A stretch of 11,119 bases of DNA. Origin: Euryarchaeota archaeon UBA173 (GTDB lineage: Archaea; Thermoplasmatota; Poseidoniia; Poseidoniales; Thalassarchaeaceae). Numbering within the stretch: the stretch's first letter is position 1; every line of letters begins with the position of its first letter. The DNA is taken from the NCBI GenBank assembly GCA_002498925.1, contig DAJH01000083.1, positions 5,620-16,738 of the forward strand, read 5' to 3'. The translations under genes and the position numbers were made by a program. Below are positions 6,700 through 11,119 of the stretch, piece after piece. The notes below the pieces were generated by a model. The model was not told the origin of the DNA. It was given only the letters and a program-made list of their open reading frames with translations, and did no database searches.

Positions 6700-7500
6700 A
6701 TGAGTGGCGAGTGGGTGGCCCTTAGGGAGGACGACGGGAGAGCGTATCTGCTAAGGCGCTCACCCGGCGAGGTCAAGGTCAAGGGACTTGGAAGATTTGA
6801 TGCTGAGGAGCTACTAGATGGCTACTCGATTGGCGATAGGATTACTGTTGGGCAGAAATCGCTTACCATTGTTGATCCCTCATTGCCAGAGGCTCGCAGG
6901 AATATGGCGCGGAGAGCTCAGGTCATAGGTGCAAAGGACTCGGGTTTTCTAATTTCTTGGATGGGCATCGGGGTTGGATCAAGAGTCCTAGAAGGGGGGC
7001 ACGGTTCTGCAGGACTTGCAATGCATCTAGCTAATGTCATGGGCTCTTCCGGGACCCTGATTTCAGTGGAGTCTCGCCCAGAGCATGCGGAAGTCGGAAG
7101 GGCGAATATGGAAAGGCTGTCTGAGATACTGCCTGAATTCCCGGAGTGGCATTTGATAGACGGCGATTTGGTCGAGGTGGGGGCCAGTGTTTCGGATATC
7201 TGCGGAGAATTGGATGCATCGATCATAGATGTCGCAGAGCCATGGCTGGTCATACCGATTGTGGAACCCCTTCTGAGGACTGGAGGGAGAATAGCATGCT
7301 ACTGCCCGACTACATCCCAATTGGAGAAATCATGGGAAGTTGCCCAAGAAAATGGATTAGTCGTAGAATGGGCCGGAGAGATGATTGAGAGGAGGTGGGT
7401 CAAGGCCAGTAAGGGAGGAGTCAGGCCCGGGAATACCCCCATTGGCCATACGGCGCTATTGCTGATAGCAGCTAAGGTCGCCACTTCTGGGGAAGAATGA
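6700..7500 (+). CDS. trmI: tRNA (adenine-N1)-methyltransferase, TrmI type
   Basis: TrmI enzymes methylate N1 of A58 (in several archaea also A57) in the T loop of tRNA, using S-adenosylmethionine, and act as tetramers in the cytoplasm. The product has 266 residues, close to the family's usual length. It has a small N-terminal beta domain (1-60), then the RRAQVIGAKDSG segment (71-82) that corresponds to the family's QVIYPKD-like motif. The SAM-binding motif I is VLEGGHGSAG (96-105), with acidic Glu124 (SVESR) at the end of the next strand. DVAEPW (177-182) matches the catalytic-loop region usually written DxPxPW, and the C-terminus carries RRW and RPGNTPIGHTALLLIAAK. The start is an ATG 24 bases after a TATA-like box. 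The gene opens the rightward cluster and lies 34 bases before aspS, joining tRNA modification with charging. Substrate position (57, 58 or both) cannot be told from sequence alone. Confidence 0.9.
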   Translation: MSGEWVALREDDGRAYLLRRSPGEVKVKGLGRFDAEELLDGYSIGDRITVGQKSLTIVDPSLPEARRNMARRAQVIGAKDSGFLISWMGIGVGSRVLEGGHGSAGLAMHLANVMGSSGTLISVESRPEHAEVGRANMERLSEILPEFPEWHLIDGDLVEVGASVSDICGELDASIIDVAEPWLVIPIVEPLLRTGGRIACYCPTTSQLEKSWEVAQENGLVVEWAGEMIERRWVKASKGGVRPGNTPIGHTALLLIAAKVATSGEE

Positions 7501-7506
7501 GCACCG

Positions 7507-7514
7507 TTGATAAC
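7507..7514 (+). promoter_or_regulatory. Possible internal TATA-like box for aspS
   Basis: The sequence ttgataac is centred about 24 bases before the aspS ATG (7535), inside the 34-base gap after trmI. It resembles in sequence and spacing the box before trmI (ttgatatt). It may give aspS its own leaderless transcript. Confidence 0.3.
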
Positions 7515-7534
7515 ACGAACCTGTTGCGAGGGGC

Positions 7535-8944
7535 ATGCGAGACAGCGAGTCATGGGAGCCGACATCCTACAGGACCCATACGATTGGGCAGGTTTCCGGG
7601 AATGGAGCATCGATGGTAGGCTCAGAGGTCACAATTGCGGGATACGCGGAAACCGTCAGAGGGCGAGGGGCGATTTGTTTCCTGATGCTTCGAGATGGCA
7701 CAGGGCATATCCAGGCTTTCCTCAAGAAAGACAATATGGACGAGGGTTCATTCGAATCTATCCAGTCGGCTTCACGCGAATCGACGATTCAGGTCACGGG
7801 GACAGTTGCCCAGAAAAGGCCGCCTAAGGTCGCTGAAGGAGAGCCTGTTCCTCCTCCTGAATACGAAGTCAACGTTTCCTCTGGTACGATACTCGCAGAG
7901 GCTGCTGCTCCGCTCCCAGTCGGAGTTACCGACGATGTCCAAGTGGGACTGGATGTAAGGCTGGACAATAGGCACCTAGACCTCAGGAGGGCTCATGTGA
8001 ACGCGATGTTCCAGCTCAGATCAAAGGTCCTACAGTATGGCAGGGACCACCTAATCAAGGAGGGTTTCCAAGAGATCAACAGCCCGAAGATCATCGCTGC
8101 AGCTGCCGAAGGTGGAACTAACTTGTTCCCGATGAAATACTTCGAGACAGAGGCATACCTTTCACAGAGTCCGCAGTTGTACAAACAACTGGCAGTCCTA
8201 GGGGGACTCGAGAGGGTTTTCGAAATCGGCCCCGCATTCAGAGCAGAGAAGCACGACACTTACCGCCATCTGAATGAGTTCATTTCTTTCGACATCGAAG
8301 GCGCATGGATGGACGATGAGGACGTGATGGGCGTTCAAGAGAGAATGATACATCACATCTGGACAGAGGTTTCGAATAACGATCAAGACCTAATGGGTGT
8401 CATCAATGAATACAGGGCCAGCCAGGGGCAGGATGCAGTTACCGTTGAAGTTCCAAGTCTCCCATTCCCAAGGATCCCATACTGTGACGCGATAGAGATC
8501 GTCAAAGATGGAGGGGGCGAGATAGAGTGGGGCGATGACATTGAGAGCCACCACTGTGACCTGATTGCGGCAAAATATCCGGGTTTCCACTTCCTCCCCA
8601 GATGGCCCATGGCGATGAAGCCATTCTACATCCATCACAAGGAGGAAGAGAGGGGCACTACAGGCGGTCAGCTCAGCAGGGGCTTCGATCTCAATTTTGG
8701 CCGGGATGAGATGACAAGCGGCGGTGCGAGAGAGCATCGGGTGGATGTCCTAGAGCAGAACCTCAGGAACATGGGACTCGAACCTGAAGACTTCGCGTTC
8801 TACACGGATGGATTCCGATATGGAGCTCCCCCTCATGCGGGCTGGGGCCTCGGAGTGGCCAGATTGCTGATGGTCTTGACAGGGGCCGGCAATGTGCGAG
8901 AGGTAGTCCTATTCCCCCGAGACAGAAGTCGTGTTACCCCCTGA
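7535..8944 (+). CDS. aspS: Aspartyl-tRNA synthetase, archaeal type
   Basis: The enzyme charges tRNA-Asp with aspartate in the cytoplasm; many archaeal forms also charge tRNA-Asn. The product has 469 residues, slightly longer than the roughly 430-440 of archaeal relatives. The N-terminal OB-fold anticodon domain spans about 12-125 (YRTHTIG, IAGYAE, LRDGTG). The class II catalytic domain follows with QSPQLYKQ (211-218), motif 2 around [10 protein letters not shown] (229-238) through [11 protein letters not shown], the aspartate-pocket segment [13 protein letters not shown] (392-404), and motif 3 [14 protein letters not shown] (430-443) with its Arg443. Motif 3 reads VAR where relatives usually have LER. 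At the OB-fold position that is Trp in the tRNA-Asp-specific T. kodakarensis enzyme (GWVW), this protein has Glu39 (GYAE). The ATG is chosen because a stop codon lies in frame at 7511-7513 and later Mets would remove RTHTIG. The short GAGG at 7528-7531 is a weak binding site. Confidence 0.95.
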   Translation: MRDSESWEPTSYRTHTIGQVSGNGASMVGSEVTIAGYAETVRGRGAICFLMLRDGTGHIQAFLKKDNMDEGSFESIQSASRESTIQVTGTVAQKRPPKVAEGEPVPPPEYEVNVSSGTILAEAAAPLPVGVTDDVQVGLDVRLDNRHLDLRRAHVNAMFQLRSKVLQYGRDHLIKEGFQEINSPKIIAAAAEGGTNLFPMKYFETEAYLSQSPQLYKQLAVLGGLERVFEIGPAFRAEKHDTYRHLNEFISFDIEGAWMDDEDVMGVQERMIHHIWTEVSNNDQDLMGVINEYRASQGQDAVTVEVPSLPFPRIPYCDAIEIVKDGGGEIEWGDDIESHHCDLIAAKYPGFHFLPRWPMAMKPFYIHHKEEERGTTGGQLSRGFDLNFGRDEMTSGGAREHRVDVLEQNLRNMGLEPEDFAFYTDGFRYGAPPHAGWGLGVARLLMVLTGAGNVREVVLFPRDRSRVTP

Positions 8945-8947
8945 TTT

Positions 8948-8953
8948 GGTGAT
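8948..8953 (+). promoter_or_regulatory. Ribosome binding site of the flavin reductase-like gene
   Basis: GGTGAT begins 3 bases after the aspS stop. Its GGTGA core lies 4 bases before the ATG at 8957. The same GGTGA with 4-base spacing precedes the SDR gene, which suggests reinitiation or coupled translation within one rightward transcript. Confidence 0.6.
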
Positions 8954-8956
8954 ATA

Positions 8957-9619
8957 ATGGGCAGTGAGCTCCTGAAGTCCGAAGAACTGATGGAATGGGA
9001 AAGTAGGAAGAGAGCCAGATTCGTGAATAGCGTTAGTGGATTCAAGAGTGCGACTCTGATAGGCACTCATCATCCCGAATTTGGATACAACCTTTCCATA
9101 GTGTCCTCTGTCGTCCACCTAGGGTCGACCCCACCGATGATGGGATTCGTACTAAGGCCGCCCGGCAAGGACTCCCATACCTACAAGAATATCAAGTCCA
9201 CAGGAATCTGCACTTTCAGTCACGTTAACGAGGGCATAATCGAGGAGTCCCATCAGACTAGTGCTAGATACCCCCGAGGGTGTAGCGAGTTTGGTGAGGT
9301 CGGACTGACGCCCAGGATGGTGAGTGGGTGGATGGCCCCCTGTGTTGAGGAATCCAAAGTAAAAATGGGGTTGAGCCTAGTTGAGGATACTGAGTTGGTC
9401 AATGGTTGCCGATTCATTACTTGTGCAGTGGAGTGGTTCGAGGTAGAATCTGGAGGATTTTGTGATGATGGTTATGTCGATCTGCATGGCCTTGGAGGAG
9501 TCTCTATTTCCGGCCTCGACGGATACCATAGGACTCCCGGGATTTCCAGATTATCATATGCCAAGACAGGGCAGGAAATAGAAAAAATAGAAGATTTTCA
9601 CAAGGGATGGAGTGAATAA
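8957..9619 (+). CDS. Flavin reductase-like FMN-binding split-barrel protein
   Basis: This protein of 220 residues resembles the flavin reductase-like domain family (DIM6/NTAB, PF01613), whose members bind FMN in a split barrel and serve as NAD(P)H:flavin reductases or small flavoproteins. Supporting segments are SGFKSATLIGTHH (27-39), the FMN-contacting YNLSIVSSVVHLGSTPP (44-60), GFVLRPPGKDSHTYKNI (63-79), STGICTFSHVN (81-91), the ESHQTSARYP stretch (96-105) and ISGLDGYH near the C-terminus. No separate NAD(P)H-binding domain or metal centre is seen, and there is no signal peptide, so it is probably cytoplasmic. It lies 12 bases after aspS with its own ribosome binding site and is therefore probably co-transcribed with it. 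From memory, the segment order is very close to a common Bacteroidota flavoprotein, which suggests transfer between phyla. The physiological substrate is unknown. Confidence 0.82.
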   Translation: MGSELLKSEELMEWESRKRARFVNSVSGFKSATLIGTHHPEFGYNLSIVSSVVHLGSTPPMMGFVLRPPGKDSHTYKNIKSTGICTFSHVNEGIIEESHQTSARYPRGCSEFGEVGLTPRMVSGWMAPCVEESKVKMGLSLVEDTELVNGCRFITCAVEWFEVESGGFCDDGYVDLHGLGGVSISGLDGYHRTPGISRLSYAKTGQEIEKIEDFHKGWSE

Positions 9620-9669
9620 GTGCTAAATTCTCCATATTTCGATCTGCACGAAGGACCGAAAACAACGGG

Positions 9670-9677
9670 TATCTATG
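9670..9677 (+). promoter_or_regulatory. Possible TATA-like box before the formyltransferase gene
   Basis: The sequence tatctatg, preceded by an A-rich stretch (cgaaaacaa), lies in the 71-base gap after the flavin reductase gene. Its centre is about 17 bases before the ATG at 9691 and about 26 before the in-frame ATG at 9700. The spacing favours a leaderless start at 9700. The box itself is a weak match. Confidence 0.3.
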
Positions 9678-9690
9678 ACCCCTCCGTGGA

Positions 9691-10422
9691 ATGATAGACA
9701 TGGTCAAGCCGAGGTTCGCATTTCTACTTCTGAAGGAGCACCCGTACGGCAGGGAAATGCTTCAGCAGATTCTCTCAGAGGGTTTCGTACCTGAAGTAAT
9801 TATCGAGGAGGACTCCCCGATAGGGGACGAGGAGAGGGAGAAATTCCTGAAAAGGATTGAGGGGAACCCAATAGCCCCCACCATAGAAGAACAAGCCATG
9901 GAGAATGGAATTCCGGTAGAGACTGTTGAGATTCACAAATCCCCTCAGGTGATGCCCCTCCTGGAAGGTTTTGATCTTGATTTGATCGTATTCGGGGGAA
10001 CTAGGATAATCAGAGGTGAAATTCTGGACTACCCGCACCATGGAGTTGTGAATTCTCACCCCGGACTTCTACCAGACTGCAGAGGTTCGGCATCTCCAGC
10101 ATGGTCTGTTTACCACGACATAAGAATCGGCTCCACATGTCATTTCTGCGATAATGGAATAGATACGGGAGAGATACTCCTGAAGCGTGAAGTCCCGGTT
10201 AAGAGGGGTATGAATTATGAGGATCTCTGCTATGAGACACTAGTTCTTTCGGGAATTCTGATGAAGGAAGCACTGATGGCCTATGACGAAGGACGGTGGT
10301 CTGATATGCGGCAACCCCAGGGGGAGAGTGAGTATCCGACATTCAGAAATGCTCCCGAAGAGATTCTAGAGGCGGTCAGGGAGAAGTTGGAAAGGCAGTC
10401 GTATGCACATTACATAGATTAG
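9691..10422 (+). CDS. Formyltransferase-domain protein (N10-formyl-THF dependent family), substrate unknown
   Basis: The product of 243 residues belongs to the formyl transferase N-terminal fold (PF00551) shared by PurN, Fmt and sugar N-formyltransferases, which move a formyl group from N10-formyltetrahydrofolate to an amine. The catalytic set is present: Asn121 and His123 in VVNSHPGLLPDCRG and Asp158 in CDNGIDTGEIL. The spacing (2 and 35) is almost that of E. coli PurN Asn106/His108/Asp144. A Rossmann-like start (FAFLLLKEHPYG) and the strand FDLDLIVFGGTRII precede them. The C-terminus (YPTFRNAPEEILEAVREKL) is short and lacks the OB domain of Fmt. Archaea do not initiate with formylmethionine, so an Fmt role is unlikely, and the sequence is not a plain PurN either. 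An in-frame ATG at 9700 may be the true start. The SDR gene follows after 8 bases. Confidence 0.82.
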   Translation: MIDMVKPRFAFLLLKEHPYGREMLQQILSEGFVPEVIIEEDSPIGDEEREKFLKRIEGNPIAPTIEEQAMENGIPVETVEIHKSPQVMPLLEGFDLDLIVFGGTRIIRGEILDYPHHGVVNSHPGLLPDCRGSASPAWSVYHDIRIGSTCHFCDNGIDTGEILLKREVPVKRGMNYEDLCYETLVLSGILMKEALMAYDEGRWSDMRQPQGESEYPTFRNAPEEILEAVREKLERQSYAHYID

Positions 10423-10426
10423 GTGA
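10421..10426 (+). promoter_or_regulatory. Ribosome binding site of the SDR gene
   Basis: AGGTGA overlaps the last two bases of the formyltransferase stop codon and lies 4 bases before the ATG at 10431. This fixes the start and suggests translational coupling of the two genes. Confidence 0.7.
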
Positions 10427-10430
10427 AAAT

Positions 10431-11119
10431 ATGAGTGATGATTTATTGAGAGTCGGGTTTCCATTTGCAGAAGACGTACTGGAGGGGCAGACCGCCCTAG
10501 TTTGCGGTGCCTCGAAGGGAATAGGGCGTTCCTGTGCCCTGATGCTCGCTCGAGCGGGTGCTCGGGTGATCGCCTGCGCTCGCTCCCAAGGCGGCCTCGA
10601 TTCGTTGATTGCAGAAATGCACGGAGATGGACACGAGGCTTTGATAATCGATCTTGAGGACATAGAGGCCGTCAGAGGCGCCTTTTCCCGCAGGACGGAA
10701 GACATACAAATTCTGATCAACAATTCAGGGGGGCCTCCGGGAGGGGCCTTGCTTGAGAATACCCTAGAGGACTTTGAGGGGCCATTTCGTAGACACCTTC
10801 ACGCTGCTCACACGCTGGTGCAGATGCTCTCCCCCGGAATGAAAAATGCAGGTAGCGGTAGGATTGTCAACATCATTTCAACATCGGTACGCGAGCCGAT
10901 CGATAACATCGGACTCTCGAATACACTCAGAGGGGCCATGGCATCATGGTCGAAATCACTGTCTCGAGAACTGGACCCATGCATTACCATCAACAACATC
11001 CTGCCTGGATTCACTAATACCGACAGGCTTGGCTCACTTGCGGGTTCTATCTCTCAGAATACTGGTAAGTCGGTGAAAGATGTCCGCGAGAATTGGATGA
11101 GTTCAGTCCCTATTCAACG
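10431..11119 (+). CDS. Short-chain dehydrogenase/reductase, atypical active site (3' end outside window)
   Basis: The 229 codons in view encode an NAD(P)-binding Rossmann protein of the SDR superfamily, often annotated as 3-oxoacyl-ACP reductase-like. The cofactor motif is CGASKGIG (25-32), the strand LINNSGGPPGG (95-105) matches the NNAG region, and INNILPGFTNTDRL (187-200) matches the PG motif after the active site. The catalytic region is unusual. Counting 13 residues from Ser150 (NIISTS) gives Ser163 where Tyr is expected, and Arg167 stands where Lys is expected (LSNTLRGA). I recall an SDR clade with NNxGGPPxG and LSNxxRxG in these places, so this looks like a subfamily trait rather than decay. 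The last codons of a usual 250-265-residue protein lie beyond the window. It starts 8 bases after the formyltransferase stop, so the two probably share a transcript. Confidence 0.88.
   Translation, partial: MSDDLLRVGFPFAEDVLEGQTALVCGASKGIGRSCALMLARAGARVIACARSQGGLDSLIAEMHGDGHEALIIDLEDIEAVRGAFSRRTEDIQILINNSGGPPGGALLENTLEDFEGPFRRHLHAAHTLVQMLSPGMKNAGSGRIVNIISTSVREPIDNIGLSNTLRGAMASWSKSLSRELDPCITINNILPGFTNTDRLGSLAGSISQNTGKSVKDVRENWMSSVPIQ

Noticed and set aside
6918..7610. Minus-strand frames of 60-111 codons opposite trmI and the start of aspS.
   Set aside because: They are shadows of recognised genes with no motif support.
10376..10723. A minus-strand frame of 115 codons opposite the SDR start.
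   Set aside because: It lies opposite the NAD(P)-binding region of the SDR, and its translation is Ser/Pro/Arg-rich with no known family features.
1..11119. CRISPR arrays, insertion sequences, tRNA or rRNA genes, and defence or phage modules.
   Set aside because: I looked for repeated spacers, terminal inverted repeats, transposase or integrase motifs and cloverleaf-like stretches and found none. The genes are housekeeping or metabolic plus one surface protein.

Overview
The window looks like chromosomal DNA of an uncultured archaeon in the Thermoplasmatota, most likely of marine group II (Ca. Poseidoniales). The archaeal features are a membrane-inserted LonB protease, a UPF0147 protein, a TrmI-type tRNA methyltransferase and an archaeal-type aspartyl-tRNA synthetase. 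Several starts show TATA-like boxes about 25 bases upstream of an ATG, as expected for leaderless transcripts. The group II assignment is my inference: it rests on the overall gene style and on a tail motif of the large surface protein that I recall from this group. No database search was possible.

The left half (about 1-6600) is read leftwards. In transcription order it holds a large secreted, membrane-anchored protein (thioredoxin-like head, CARDB-like and cadherin-like repeats, one C-terminal membrane helix, proline-rich tail), then LonB, an isoaspartyl peptidase/asparaginase of the Ntn-hydrolase type, and a small UPF0147 protein. At the left edge there may be the first codons of a further leftward gene. 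LonB and the isoaspartyl peptidase make a plausible protein and peptide turnover pair.

A 110-base divergent promoter region (6590-6699) separates the two halves. It carries one TATA-like box for each direction and a short perfect dyad between them. A second, longer dyad lies just upstream of lonB.

The right half (6700-11119) is read rightwards: a tRNA m1A methyltransferase, aspartyl-tRNA synthetase, a flavin reductase-like FMN-binding protein, a formyltransferase-domain protein, and a short-chain dehydrogenase/reductase cut by the window edge. The first two form a tRNA modification and charging pair. The last three are accessory metabolic enzymes of unknown substrate. The SDR lacks the classical catalytic Tyr and Lys.

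The window contains no recognisable RNA gene, mobile element, CRISPR array or defence system. Apart from the flagged small sites, the intergenic gaps are short (about 8-110 bases). The most unusual contents are the thioredoxin-headed surface protein with its conserved-looking cytoplasmic tail, the atypical SDR, and the two dyads.
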